In this document: positions 15,073 to 24,183 of the stretch, one piece after another
How positions within the stretch are numbered: position 1 is the stretch's first letter
How the letters are laid out: the number at the start of each line of letters is the position of its first letter
Assembly: GCA_034004685.1 (NCBI GenBank)
Contig: JAVEWG010000024.1
Location: forward strand, 1-57,739
DNA length: 57,739 nucleotides
Origin: JAEUNX01 sp034004685
GTDB lineage: Bacteria > Pseudomonadota > Gammaproteobacteria > Burkholderiales > Rhodocyclaceae
Direction of reading: 5' to 3'
The notes under the pieces: generated by a model
What the model was told of the DNA's origin: nothing
The model's database searches: none
The model's input: only the letters and a program-made list of their open reading frames with translations
Translations under genes and position numbers: made by a program

Positions 15073-15918
15073 ATGACTACCCCCTCGCCAAGCTGCGGCA
15101 TCGGCCTGCGCGCCCCCCACTACCGGGAGTTCCTTGAGCACCGGCCGGCAGTGGACTGGCTGGAGGTGCACAGCGAGAACTACTTCGGCGCCGGCGGCTG
15201 GGACCTCCATGTGCTGGAAACCCTGCGCCCGGACTACCCCCTGAGTTTCCATGGGGTGGGCCTGGGCCTGGGCTCTTCCACGGAGGAATTCCTGGCCGGC
15301 CACCTAGCCCGCCTGAAGTCCCTGGTGGATCGTTTCCAGCCCGCTCTGGTATCCGAACACCTGTGCTGGGCCGCCCTGCCCGGCCGTCATTTCAACGATC
15401 TGTTGCCCCTGCCCCTCACCGAGAAAGCCCTGGAACGGATGGCTCACCGGGTAGACCGGGTCCAGACGGCCCTGGGGCGGACCATACTGATGGAAAACGT
15501 ATCCACCCACCTGCGCTTTCGGGCCGACCAGATGAGCGAGGCGGACTTCCTCGCCGCCCTGGCCCGACGCACCGGCTGCGGGGTGCTGCTGGACATCAAC
15601 AACCTCTACGTGAATCAGCTCAACCACGGGGAAGACGCCCTGGCGGCCCTGTCCGCCCTGCCGCTGGGGGCCCCGGCCGAAATCCACCTGGCCGGCCACC
15701 TGGTCACCCCCGACAGCGTGATCGACCACCACGGCGACCGGGTCGCCCCGGCCGTATGGCAGCTCTATGCCCAGGCCGTGGCCCGCTTCGGGCCCCTCCC
15801 CACCCTGATCGAGTGGGACACGGACATCCCGGCCCTGGCAGTGCTTCAGGACGAAGCCGCCCAGGCCCGGGCCATTGCCCGGCAAACCCTGGCGGAACGG
15901 AAACCGTGCCATGCCTGA
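15073..15918 (+). CDS. bufB: Multinuclear non-heme iron oxidase BufB (MNIO, DUF692)
   Basis: The 281-residue TIM-barrel protein has the MNIO metal-ligand set: H60 in SFHGVGLGLG, E95-H96 in SEHLCWA, E141 in MENVS, D174 in LLDINNLYVN, H205 and H209 in EIHLAGH, D218 with following histidines in VIDHHGDRV, and E247 in IEWDTDIP. It would use a mixed-valent iron cluster and O2 to modify cysteines of the bufferin precursor. It starts 21 bp after bufA and overlaps bufC by 8 bp. Typical length for the family. Confidence 0.94.
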   Translation: MTTPSPSCGIGLRAPHYREFLEHRPAVDWLEVHSENYFGAGGWDLHVLETLRPDYPLSFHGVGLGLGSSTEEFLAGHLARLKSLVDRFQPALVSEHLCWAALPGRHFNDLLPLPLTEKALERMAHRVDRVQTALGRTILMENVSTHLRFRADQMSEADFLAALARRTGCGVLLDINNLYVNQLNHGEDALAALSALPLGAPAEIHLAGHLVTPDSVIDHHGDRVAPAVWQLYAQAVARFGPLPTLIEWDTDIPALAVLQDEAAQARAIARQTLAERKPCHA

Positions 15919-16672
15919 AGCCCCCATCGATCCGCTGCTGGCGGCCTTTGGCGCCGGCCTGCTGGACCCGGCGGCCACCCCGGCGGACATCTTCCACGGC
16001 CCTGGCGCCGCTGCCCGCTTCGCCCTCTACCGGGGCAACCTCACCGCCCACTGGCAACGCGGCCTGGCGGGCGCTTTTCCGGTCCTATGCCAGCAGGTGG
16101 GCGACGAGTTCTTCCGGGACCTGGCCCGGGCCTACGGGCGGCAAGTGCCCTCTGCAAGCGGCGACCTGGATCAGCTGGGCGCCGGGCTGGCGGACTTCCT
16201 GAGGGATTTCCCGCCGGTGGCGGCCTACCCCTGGTTCCCCGCCCTGGCCCGCCTGGAGTGGGCGGTCCATCAGGCGGCCCGGGCCGCCGACGGCGTTCCC
16301 GTGAGGGCGACCGATCTGGCCAGACTGGGGGCGGAGCAACTGGATACCCTGAGCCTGGCTCTGGGCCCCGCCACCGCTCTGCTGGCCGAAGACTGGACGG
16401 TGGCCCGGTTGTGGCTAACCCATCAGCCCGGCAGCGCGAGCCCCCTGGCGGCGGCCATCCGCCGCCCCAGCCCCATCCTGGTTCATCGGCCCCGCTGGCG
16501 GGTGGAGGTCCGCCCCCTGGGACAGGGCGAGTTCGCCGCCCTCACCGCCCTGACTTCCCCTGCCCCCCTGGGGGCGGCCCTGGAGCGGGGACTGGAAGCC
16601 GACGCCCGCTTCGACCCCGGCGCAGCCCTGGCCCGCTGGCTTACCGACCGCCTGTTGGAGCATCCCTCATGA
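15911..16672 (+). CDS. bufC: MNIO partner protein BufC (DUF2063)
   Basis: The 253-residue protein starts at ATG 15911, inside the end of bufB (8-bp overlap). The N-terminal DUF2063 domain has the signature FALYRGNLTAHWQRGLAGAFPVLCQQVGDEFF, followed by LADFLRDFPPVAAYPWFPALARLEWAV. The C-terminal half resembles the second domain of such partners (HRPRWRVEVRPLGQGEFAAL). BufC is thought to bind the precursor and present it to BufB. The gene order A-B-C-D is that of known bufferin operons. Confidence 0.9.
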   Translation: MPEAPIDPLLAAFGAGLLDPAATPADIFHGPGAAARFALYRGNLTAHWQRGLAGAFPVLCQQVGDEFFRDLARAYGRQVPSASGDLDQLGAGLADFLRDFPPVAAYPWFPALARLEWAVHQAARAADGVPVRATDLARLGAEQLDTLSLALGPATALLAEDWTVARLWLTHQPGSASPLAAAIRRPSPILVHRPRWRVEVRPLGQGEFAALTALTSPAPLGAALERGLEADARFDPGAALARWLTDRLLEHPS

Positions 16673-17136
16673 ACGCTTTCCTCAAACTCCATCGCGCCAG
16701 CCAATGCTGGGACACCCGGCTGTCCGACTGGGGCGGCAGCCTGCTCCTGCTGGCCATCCGCCTCCATGTGGGCTGGCAGTTTTTCAAGGCCGGCCTGCTC
16801 AAGATCCAGGACTGGGATAGCACCCTCGCCCTGTTTCATGACGAGTACCAGGTACCCCTGCTGCCCCCGGAGCTGGCGGCGCTCCTGGGAGCTGGCGGCG
16901 AACTGCTGTTCCCCGCCCTGCTGTTCCTGGGACTATTCACCCGCCCCGCCGCCATGGGGCTGTTCCTGGTGAACCTGGTGGCGGTGGCTGCCTACCCCGC
17001 CCTGTTCCAGTTCGAGTGCCCGGCGGCCCTCAACAACCATTTCTTCTGGGGAATTCTGCTCCTGGTGGGGGTGGCCTTCGGTAGTGGCCGGCTGGCGGTG
17101 GATCCCTGGTTGGCCAGGCGGGCCAAACTAGATTAG
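16669..17136 (+). CDS. bufD: DoxX-family membrane protein BufD
   Basis: The 155-residue protein has about four membrane helices (SLLLLAIRLHVGWQFFKAGLLK, then ELLFPALLFLGLFTRP, FLVNLVAVAAYPALF, FFWGILLLVGVAFGSG), typical of DoxX. Its ATG overlaps the bufC stop by 4 bp. DoxX proteins end many bufferin operons and are proposed to assist redox or quinone-linked steps at the inner membrane. Its exact contribution is unknown. Confidence 0.88.
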   Translation: MNAFLKLHRASQCWDTRLSDWGGSLLLLAIRLHVGWQFFKAGLLKIQDWDSTLALFHDEYQVPLLPPELAALLGAGGELLFPALLFLGLFTRPAAMGLFLVNLVAVAAYPALFQFECPAALNNHFFWGILLLVGVAFGSGRLAVDPWLARRAKLD

Positions 17137-17320
17137 GGCGTGTCTCATTAACCCCGGGGGTCGGCTTCCCCAACTCCAAGCCAAGGGAGGCCCGGGGGGG
17201 CTCCAATCCGGCCATCAATTTTCCGGCTGATTTGTGCCAATATTCAGGCCCCGTGGGCGCGGATAGGCCAGCTGGAGCGGTCCCGCGCGCCCACACAATA
17301 ATTCCTCCTGGAGACCCCCG

Positions 17321-17905
17321 ATGAATCCCAAACTGTTGACGATCCTCTTCCTGCTCGGCCTGCCCACCCTGGCCGCGGCCGCCGACAAGGAAACCATTTG
17401 CCAGCTCGTCGAAGCGGAAGCCTTGCCGGCCCTGGGTTTTGACGGTCCGCGCAAGCCCCAATTCCATGAAATGGTCTTTCCCAAGGAACAGACCGAGGCC
17501 CCCAGCGACATCCTCTCCCAAACCTGTCTGCTCAATGGCGAAACCCCAGAGGGCGGCGCCGTCTTCGTGGTGCTGGAAACCTTTGGCCCGGATATCACCA
17601 CGGAAGCCATTACCGCCTGGTTCAAACAAGCGGGAGACAAGGCGCGGGCCGCGGAGCCGGAGGCCAGGATCGAGGAAACCACGATCGGCGAGGCGGTCTG
17701 CGAAAGCGGCCGCTACGAAATTCCCGCCCAGGGCGGCCAGGCCGTACAACAGCGCTATGTGGCCTGCGACCAATTGGTCAGCAGCAAGCGCCATCTGACC
17801 ATCAACCTACAACGGCCCGATAGCGCGGCCGCCTTCCCCTCCGCGCCCCAGGTCAAGGCGCTGCTGGACAAGGCCGCCAGCCGCCTGGCCGCGGCCCAAC
17901 CCTGA
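17321..17905 (+). CDS. Exported protein of unknown function
   Basis: The 194-residue product begins with a signal peptide (about 1-20, ending AAAADK), after a good ribosome site (GGAG 7 nt before ATG). The mature part is acidic and soluble, with four cysteines (C27, C68, C127, C150) that could form disulfides in the periplasm. I recognise no family. It stands alone between the bufferin operon and cysK, with 184 bp of upstream non-coding sequence for its own promoter. Confidence 0.8.
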   Translation: MNPKLLTILFLLGLPTLAAAADKETICQLVEAEALPALGFDGPRKPQFHEMVFPKEQTEAPSDILSQTCLLNGETPEGGAVFVVLETFGPDITTEAITAWFKQAGDKARAAEPEARIEETTIGEAVCESGRYEIPAQGGQAVQQRYVACDQLVSSKRHLTINLQRPDSAAAFPSAPQVKALLDKAASRLAAAQP

Positions 17906-17989
17906 TCCCCGGCACCGGGAAACCAGCGCCCGGCGCTAAACTCTAGCTATTGCCCGCCCAGGCAACTTTCCCACGGCAGGAGATACCCC

Positions 17990-18922
<933 letters not shown>

Positions 18923-18934
18923 CGGCCGCCGCCC

Positions 18935-19645
18935 GTGAGCGCCCTGCGCCCCCACCTGCTGGACAGCACCGGGGGCCTGGGCTATCACCTGGGGGCGGCA
19001 CTGCGGCGGCGGCGCGCTTGGGCGCCCTTCCGTGCCCAGGTGGCCCGCTGGCTCGCCGGGTGGTCCCCCGGGCGGGCAGAACTGGTGCTGGTGGGCCCCT
19101 CCGGGGGCTACACCCTCCCCCTGGAGTTTCTGAGCCGTTTCCGCCGGGTCACCGTGCTGGAGCCCGACCCCCTGGCCCGGTTCATCCTGCGCCGGCGCTT
19201 TCCCACGATTCCCTTCCACTTCGAGTTCCTGGATTGCCTGGCCCTGCCGGAGGGCCCCGCCACCCTGGCCCGGGCCCATCCCCACGCAGCCATCCTGTTC
19301 GCCAATTTGCTGGGCCAAGTGGCCGACGGGGGCGACATGCCGCCGCTGGCCGCAGCCCTGCGCAGCGCCCTGGCCGGCCACCCCTGGGCCAGCTACCACG
19401 ATGTCCTCTCCGCGCCGGAGCCCCCCGGGCGCCCGGTCCCTGAGCAGGTTCCCGCCAGGGCCACGGCAGACACCCTGGCCCGCGCCCTGTGGCCCGGCCG
19501 CCCCCTGCCCATCACCGACCACGGCACCCTCGACCTGGTGGGTAGCGGCGATGCCCAACTGGCCCTGTGGTCCCTGGCCCCCGGGGCCCACCATGTCGTC
19601 GAATGGGCCCACCAGACCCCGCCACGCCAGGCCCGGGGAAGCTGA
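18935..19645 (+). CDS. Unrecognised protein, methyltransferase-like fold possible
   Basis: The 236-residue product starts at GTG 18935, 12 bp after cysK. ELVLVGPSGGYTLPLEFL, FRRVTVLEPDPLARFILRRRF and HAAILFANLLGQV look like the nucleotide-binding strand-loop, acidic loop and post-IV strand of class I SAM-dependent methyltransferases, but the glycine motif is not canonical. No membrane segment or signal peptide. The function is unknown; cotranscription with cysK is likely. Confidence 0.7.
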   Translation: MSALRPHLLDSTGGLGYHLGAALRRRRAWAPFRAQVARWLAGWSPGRAELVLVGPSGGYTLPLEFLSRFRRVTVLEPDPLARFILRRRFPTIPFHFEFLDCLALPEGPATLARAHPHAAILFANLLGQVADGGDMPPLAAALRSALAGHPWASYHDVLSAPEPPGRPVPEQVPARATADTLARALWPGRPLPITDHGTLDLVGSGDAQLALWSLAPGAHHVVEWAHQTPPRQARGS

Positions 19646-19690
19646 TGGGCTAAACTCCGCCCCTATCCCCCACCGGCCCCGTTCGTTTTC

Positions 19691-20296
19691 ATGCGCATTC
19701 CCCACCTCCTCCTGATCGGCCTTTGCGCGTGGGGCGGCTGGAACTGGTCCCAGCATCGGCCGGTCAGCCACATCCCGGCGGGCATCGCGGCGGCAGACTT
19801 ACCCGAGCAGGGCAGCCCCCGGCTGGCGCCCCTGCGGGTGGGGGCCTACCAGCTCACTCCCCTGGCAAGCTTTCGCCTCCAGGCCCGCGTGCTGGCCCGG
19901 GAGGACTACCGGATGGACAAGGAGGCCGACCTTGCCCCCACCGACCTGGCCCTGGGCTGGGGCCCCATGTCGGACCCGGCGATCTACGGGCAGCTCGCCA
20001 TCAGCCAATCCCGCCGCTTCTATTTCTGGCGCTATCAGGATCCGCCCCCCATCCCCCCCGGGGAGATCGCCCGCTCCAGCGCCAACATGCACCTGATCCC
20101 GGCCACCCCGGGGGTGCGGGCCGATCTGAGCCGGGTCCGCCCCGGCCAGTTGGTGCGCCTGGAAGGGCATCTGGTGGAGGCCCGCGATGACTCCGGCTGG
20201 CGCTGGCGCAGCTCCCTGACCCGGGACGACACCGGCGCCGGGGCCTGCGAACTGGTCTGGGTGGAGGCCCTGGCCATCGAACCGGAGAGACCCTGA
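19691..20296 (+). CDS. Conserved membrane-anchored protein of unknown function
   Basis: The 201-residue protein has one N-terminal hydrophobic helix (HLLLIGLCAWGGWNW) that probably acts as an uncleaved anchor or signal. The rest is predicted periplasmic: LAPLRVGAYQLTPLASFRLQARVLAREDYRMDKEADLAPTDLALGWGPMSD is reminiscent of a conserved betaproteobacterial hypothetical. The C-terminus (PGQLVRLEGHLVEARDD, GWRWRSSLTRDDTGAGACELVWV) looks beta-rich, OB-like. No catalytic motif is visible. Confidence 0.7.
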   Translation: MRIPHLLLIGLCAWGGWNWSQHRPVSHIPAGIAAADLPEQGSPRLAPLRVGAYQLTPLASFRLQARVLAREDYRMDKEADLAPTDLALGWGPMSDPAIYGQLAISQSRRFYFWRYQDPPPIPPGEIARSSANMHLIPATPGVRADLSRVRPGQLVRLEGHLVEARDDSGWRWRSSLTRDDTGAGACELVWVEALAIEPERP

Positions 20297-20300
20297 GATG

Positions 20301-20345
20301 GAACGGCCCCCACGCTCGCTTCGCTCGCTGCCCCCCGAGGGGGCT
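20301..20345 (+). repeat. 45-bp GC-rich direct repeat, copy 1
   Basis: An exact 45-bp unit occurs twice, 81 bp apart (second copy 20382-20426). It contains a CGCTCGCTTCGCTCGCTG core followed by a C-run/G-run dyad (CCCCCCGAGGGGG). Such units recur in intergenic DNA of betaproteobacteria and can form hairpins. It sits between the gene ending at 20296 and the YkgJ gene. Confidence 0.85.
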
Positions 20346-20352
20346 CAGTCCC

Positions 20353-20373
20353 CCCTTGGGACGGCCCGGCGGG
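20353..20373 (+). repeat. 21-bp repeat shared with 22672-22692
   Basis: The spacer between the two 45-bp repeats contains CCCTTGGG-R-CGGCCCGGCGGG. The same 21-bp sequence with one change lies in the yggT-yggU gap at 22672, so this is part of a dispersed intergenic repeat family. Confidence 0.6.
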
Positions 20374-20381
20374 AGGACCGG

Positions 20382-20426
20382 GAACGGCCCCCACGCTCGC
20401 TTCGCTCGCTGCCCCCCGAGGGGGCT
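20382..20426 (+). repeat. 45-bp GC-rich direct repeat, copy 2
   Basis: An identical second copy of the unit at 20301-20345, ending 36 bp before the YkgJ start codon. The hairpin it can form lies just upstream of the YkgJ ribosome site. Confidence 0.85.
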
Positions 20427-20462
20427 CTGCCTCTGCCTCGGGAGGACGGCCCAGGGGGGAGC

Positions 20463-20717
20463 ATGGATTGCCGCCCGGGTTGCGCCGCCTGCTGCATTGC
20501 CCCCTCCATTTCCAGCCCCATCCCGGGCATGCCTGGCGGCAAGCCCGCCGGCGTCCGCTGCGTGCAACTCAGCGCCGGCGAGGGTTGCGCCCTCTTCGGC
20601 CGACCAGAGCGGCCGGCGGTGTGCGCCAGCCTCCGCCCCCAGCCGGAGATGTGCGGCCAATCCCGGCAGCAAGCCATGGCCTGGCTCACCCGTCTGGAAC
20701 GACTCACCAGCAACTGA
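20463..20717 (+). CDS. YkgJ-family cysteine cluster protein
   Basis: The 84-residue product has eight cysteines (C3, C7, C10, C11, C33, C42, C54, C64) in the YkgJ pattern CxxxCxxCC...C...C...C...C, a zinc- or iron-chelating cluster protein of unknown role. I start at ATG 20463 behind AGGGGGGAG. The frame stays open upstream to an ATG at 20298 through the repeat units; that extension is low-complexity and probably not translated. It converges on the aldehyde dehydrogenase gene with a 7-bp gap. Confidence 0.8.
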   Translation: MDCRPGCAACCIAPSISSPIPGMPGGKPAGVRCVQLSAGEGCALFGRPERPAVCASLRPQPEMCGQSRQQAMAWLTRLERLTSN

Positions 20718-20724
20718 AGCCCCC

Positions 20725-22236
20725 TCAGACCGGGTTTGCCAGCTCGAAGCGAATCCCCTGGGCCAGGGGCAAGGTCCCGCTGGCATTGACGGTACAGGTG
20801 ACCCGGCGCATGTAGGCCTTCCAGGCGTCGGAGCCGGACTCCCGGCCACCGCCGGTATCTTTCTCTCCGCCAAAGGCGCCGCCGATCTCGGCGCCGGAAG
20901 GACCGGTGTTCACATTGACGATGCCGCAATCGCTGCCCGCCGGGCCCAGGAAGCGCTCCGCCTCAATCAGATCCCGGGTGAAGATGGCCGAGGCCAGACC
21001 CTGGGGTACCGCGTTGTGGAGGGCGATGGCTTCAGTCAGATCCCGGTAGGGCAAGAGGTAGAGGATGGGAGCGAAGGTCTCCCGGGCCATCAGCTCGCTG
21101 TGGGCCGGCATGGCCACCAGGGCCGGACGGCGGTAGCAGCCTCCCGGACAGCCGGGCACCGTCACCACCTCCCCGCCCCACACCTCGCCCCCCTGAGCGC
21201 GGGCCTCGGCCAGGGCGACATCCATGGACTGGCCGGCCGCCAGGTCGATGAGGGGCCCCACCAGCACCCCGGCTTCCAGGGGATTGCCCACCGGGATCCG
21301 CTCCCACAGGGCCACCAACCGCTCCACCAGCACATCATGGAGGCTGGCGTGGATGAACAGCCGGCGCAGGCTGGTACAGCGCTGGCCGGCGGTGCCGGTG
21401 GCGGCAAACAGCACCGCCCGTTCCACCAGGGCCAGATCCGCGCTGGGGGCGACCACGGCTCCGTTGTTGCCCCCCAGCTCCAGCAAGGAGCGCCCCAGGC
21501 GGGCCGCCACCCGGGGGGCCAGCGCCCGCCCCATGGCGCAGGAACCGGTGGCCGACAGCAGCGCCACCCGGCGATCCTCCGCCAGCTGCGTCGCCAGTTC
21601 CGCGCCCCCCACCAGCACCTCCAGCAGCCCCTCCGACGCGATGCCCTCCTCCCGGCAGGCCCGCTGGAACAAGGCCGCGCAGGCCAGGGCCGTCAGGGGG
21701 GTGCGGGGGGACGGTTTCCACACCACCGGATCGCCGCACACCCAGGCCAGGGCCGCGTTCCAGGCCCACACCGCGGCGGGAAAGTTGAACGCGCTCACCA
21801 CCCCCACGACCCCCAGGGGATGCCATAACTCCATCAGGCGATGGCCTGGCCGCTCGCTGGGCAAGGTCAGACCGCCGATCTGGCGGGAAAGCCCCTGGGC
21901 AAAGTCGCAGATGTCGATCATCTCCTGGACCTCTCCCACTCCTTCGGCCAGGATCTTGCCGCTCTCCCGGGTGATCAGCGCCCCCAGGGCCCCCTGGTGG
22001 GCCCGCAGAACCTCCCCATAGCGCCGCACCAGGGCACCCCGCCGGGGGGCCGGAACCTCCCGCCAAGCGGCAAAGGCGCCCACCGCCCGGGCCAGGGCCT
22101 GGTGGACATCAGCGGAGGAATGGGGGGCGAGGCGGGCCAGGGGGCTGCCATCGATCGGGCCGATGACCGTCAGGGGGCCCGGCGCAAGGGATTCAAGGGA
22201 AACGCCGAAGCTGGCGAGCAGGGGGTGAAGGTCCAT
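20725..22236 (-). CDS. Aldehyde dehydrogenase, ALDH7 type (aminoadipate-semialdehyde-like)
   Basis: The 503-residue enzyme has the ALDH catalytic E253 in LELGGNNGAVV and nucleophile C287 in GTAGQRCTSLRR. The ALDH7 hallmark GGEKDTGGGRESGSDAWKAYMRR near the C-terminus is clear. ALDH7 (antiquitin/AmaB) oxidises L-alpha-aminoadipate 6-semialdehyde to aminoadipate with NAD+ in lysine or pipecolate catabolism; other semialdehydes are possible. It lies downstream of the yggS-proC-yggT-yggU set on the same strand, with a 78-bp gap. Confidence 0.9.
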   Translation of the reverse strand: MDLHPLLASFGVSLESLAPGPLTVIGPIDGSPLARLAPHSSADVHQALARAVGAFAAWREVPAPRRGALVRRYGEVLRAHQGALGALITRESGKILAEGVGEVQEMIDICDFAQGLSRQIGGLTLPSERPGHRLMELWHPLGVVGVVSAFNFPAAVWAWNAALAWVCGDPVVWKPSPRTPLTALACAALFQRACREEGIASEGLLEVLVGGAELATQLAEDRRVALLSATGSCAMGRALAPRVAARLGRSLLELGGNNGAVVAPSADLALVERAVLFAATGTAGQRCTSLRRLFIHASLHDVLVERLVALWERIPVGNPLEAGVLVGPLIDLAAGQSMDVALAEARAQGGEVWGGEVVTVPGCPGGCYRRPALVAMPAHSELMARETFAPILYLLPYRDLTEAIALHNAVPQGLASAIFTRDLIEAERFLGPAGSDCGIVNVNTGPSGAEIGGAFGGEKDTGGGRESGSDAWKAYMRRVTCTVNASGTLPLAQGIRFELANPV

Positions 22237-22314
22237 GGCCCGGACTCCCGAGGAGTGATGCCCGGTGGACCACCAAGGAGTCCGGGACGTTCGCCGCCCG
22301 GGGCGCGGCGGCCT

Positions 22315-22623
22315 TCAGCCCAGGGCCTGGAGCCGGGCCAGAAGCGTCGCGCCGGGGCCATGGATCCGCACTCGCTTGGCCCGGGAGGTCTCCCCTGAAA
22401 CCAGTTCCACCGCGCTTTTGGGGACCCCGCAGAACTCCGCCAGAAAAGCCGCCAGGGCCGCGTTGGCCTTGCCGTCCACCGGCGGCGCGGCCAGGCGCAG
22501 CTTCATGGCTGCCCCGTGGGGGCCGGCAAAGCCGGTGAGCTTGGCCCCCGGCTGGATATGGAGGACGAGAAGCAGGTCACCCGAAGCCTCCTGGCGCAGC
22601 CAGCCCTCCTCCGCCCGGTTCAT
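22315..22623 (-). CDS. yggU: DUF167 / YggU-family protein
   Basis: The 102-residue protein starts at ATG 22623; an upstream in-frame extension has no family similarity. DUF167 signatures are LLVLHIQPGAKLTGFAG, MKLRLAAPPVDGKANAALAAFLAEF and VELVSGETSRAKRVRI. The family is conserved and small, with a suggested role in stress or ribosome-related functions but no proven activity. It commonly follows yggT, as here (96-bp gap holding a repeat). Confidence 0.9.
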   Translation of the reverse strand: MNRAEEGWLRQEASGDLLLVLHIQPGAKLTGFAGPHGAAMKLRLAAPPVDGKANAALAAFLAEFCGVPKSAVELVSGETSRAKRVRIHGPGATLLARLQALG

Positions 22624-22671
22624 GTGGGCACCCTTGGCGCTACGCGCCGTCCCGCCAGGCGGAAGCATTCG

Positions 22672-22692
22672 CCCTTGGGGCGGCCCGGCGGG
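22672..22692 (+). repeat. 21-bp intergenic repeat, second location
   Basis: CCCTTGGG-G-CGGCCCGGCGGG in the yggT-yggU gap matches 20353-20373 with one mismatch. The surrounding 22635-22700 can form several GC hairpins. Confidence 0.55.
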
Positions 22693-22719
22693 CTCATTGG
22701 GGACACCGTCCCGAAGGGC

Positions 22720-23301
22720 TCATCGCCCCACCACCAGGCCCAACAGGCCGCCCGACAGGGAAGCCAGGATGGTGAGCAATACCTGGAGCAACAGCAACAG
22801 CAACAAGGGGGATAGATCCACGTTGGCGATGGGGGGCAGCACCCGCCGGATGGGCTGCAGGAAGGGGGCCGCCAGGCCGAAGAACAGCGGCGCGGCCGGG
22901 GCGTGGGGATTGACCCAGGAGAGGATGGCGGAGAACAGCACCACCGCGATCAGCAGATAGATGGCCAGCTTGAGGAGCGCCAGCAGGCCCAGCCCCCACA
23001 GCCCCAGGAGTACCCCCCCCGGACCACCGTTGATGGGCATGCCCCGCAGCCCCAGGTCGATGAGGACGAACAGGGTCTGAAGCACCCAGGCCGGCAGCAG
23101 ACTGGCCAGATCCAGGCCAAACAGGCCCGGCACCAACCGCCGCACCGGGCGTACCAGCCAGTCGGTGGTGGTGACCACGAACTGGCCCACCTGATTGCGG
23201 AATGACACCCGGGCCCACTGCATGTAGAAGCGGGCCAGGAGCATGAAGGTCAGGAAGCCGACGGCGGCGTCCAGGATCAGAAGCAGGATGCTGGCGAGCA
23301 T
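22720..23301 (-). CDS. yggT: YggT-family membrane protein
   Basis: The 193-residue protein has two repeated YggT modules, each with a hydrophobic helix pair and the motif RPVRRLVPG / QPIRRVLPPI. About four membrane segments are visible, the last near LLLLLLLQVLLTILASL. The family is linked to membrane or osmotic homeostasis and cell division in other bacteria, but activity is unknown. It is 23 bp downstream of proC. Confidence 0.92.
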   Translation of the reverse strand: MLASILLLILDAAVGFLTFMLLARFYMQWARVSFRNQVGQFVVTTTDWLVRPVRRLVPGLFGLDLASLLPAWVLQTLFVLIDLGLRGMPINGGPGGVLLGLWGLGLLALLKLAIYLLIAVVLFSAILSWVNPHAPAAPLFFGLAAPFLQPIRRVLPPIANVDLSPLLLLLLLQVLLTILASLSGGLLGLVVGR

Positions 23302-23324
23302 GGGGGACTCATCCTAAGTCAGCA

Positions 23325-24143
23325 TCAAGCCGGATCCTGGCCCAGGACGTCCCCCAGCTCCCGGCCCCGGGCCTCCGCTGCCAACAGGGCCCGCTCCACC
23401 AGCCCCATGAAACCGTCGGCCTCCATCCGGGCCAGGGCAGCAGCAGTGGTGCCACCCTTGGAAGTCACTTTCTCCCGCAGCTCGGCCGGGGAATCCGGGC
23501 TACCGGCAGCAAGCCTGGCAGCTCCCAGCACCGTGCCCAGGGCCAGTTTGCGGGCCGTAGCGCCATCGAAACCCATCGCCACACCGGCGGACTCCAGGGC
23601 CTCGATGAAGTGAAAGACATAGGCCGGCCCGCTGCCGGACAGGGCGGTGACCGCATCCATGCGGACCTCGTCCTCCACCCACACCACATCCCCCACCGCT
23701 GAGAGCACCTGGCCGGCGGCATCCCGGCCGGCGGCATCCACCGACGGGTCGGCATACAGGCCGGTCATGCCGGCGCCGATCAGGGCCGGGGTATTGGGCA
23801 TGCAGCGCACCAGGCGCCGATAGCCCCCCAGCCAGCGGGAAAGATCCGCCAGCCGCAAACCGGCGGCGATGCTCACCACCAGGGGCCCCGCCAGGCGGCC
23901 CGCCAGGGGGGCCAGGGCCTCCCGCATCTGCTGGGGTTTGACCGCCAGCACCAGCACGTCACAGGCCAGGAGCTGATCGTCCGGCACCGCCGCAGCCCGC
24001 ACCCCGAACTGGGCCACCAACTTGTCCCGGGCCGGCGCGAGCAACTCCACCACCTGGATTTGGGCCGGGGCGAAGCCCCTCTGGAGCAGGCCACCGATGA
24101 GGGCGATAGCCATGTTGCCGCCGCCGAGGAAGGAGATTTTCAT
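23325..24143 (-). CDS. proC: Pyrroline-5-carboxylate reductase
   Basis: The 272-residue enzyme catalyses the last step of proline synthesis, reducing pyrroline-5-carboxylate with NAD(P)H. The N-terminal dinucleotide motif is FLGGGNMAIALIGGL; RCMPNTPALIGAGMTGLY and TALSGSGPAYVFHFIEAL are family signatures, and SKGGTTAAALA lies near the active site. I start at ATG 24143 rather than the in-frame upstream ATG at 24353, because the Rossmann motif begins at once. It sits between yggS and yggT, a common arrangement. Confidence 0.95.
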   Translation of the reverse strand: MKISFLGGGNMAIALIGGLLQRGFAPAQIQVVELLAPARDKLVAQFGVRAAAVPDDQLLACDVLVLAVKPQQMREALAPLAGRLAGPLVVSIAAGLRLADLSRWLGGYRRLVRCMPNTPALIGAGMTGLYADPSVDAAGRDAAGQVLSAVGDVVWVEDEVRMDAVTALSGSGPAYVFHFIEALESAGVAMGFDGATARKLALGTVLGAARLAAGSPDSPAELREKVTSKGGTTAAALARMEADGFMGLVERALLAAEARGRELGDVLGQDPA

Positions 24144-24183
24144 GGTTTGACTCGTGATCAAGAAAGGTGGAGCACCGCTCCAC

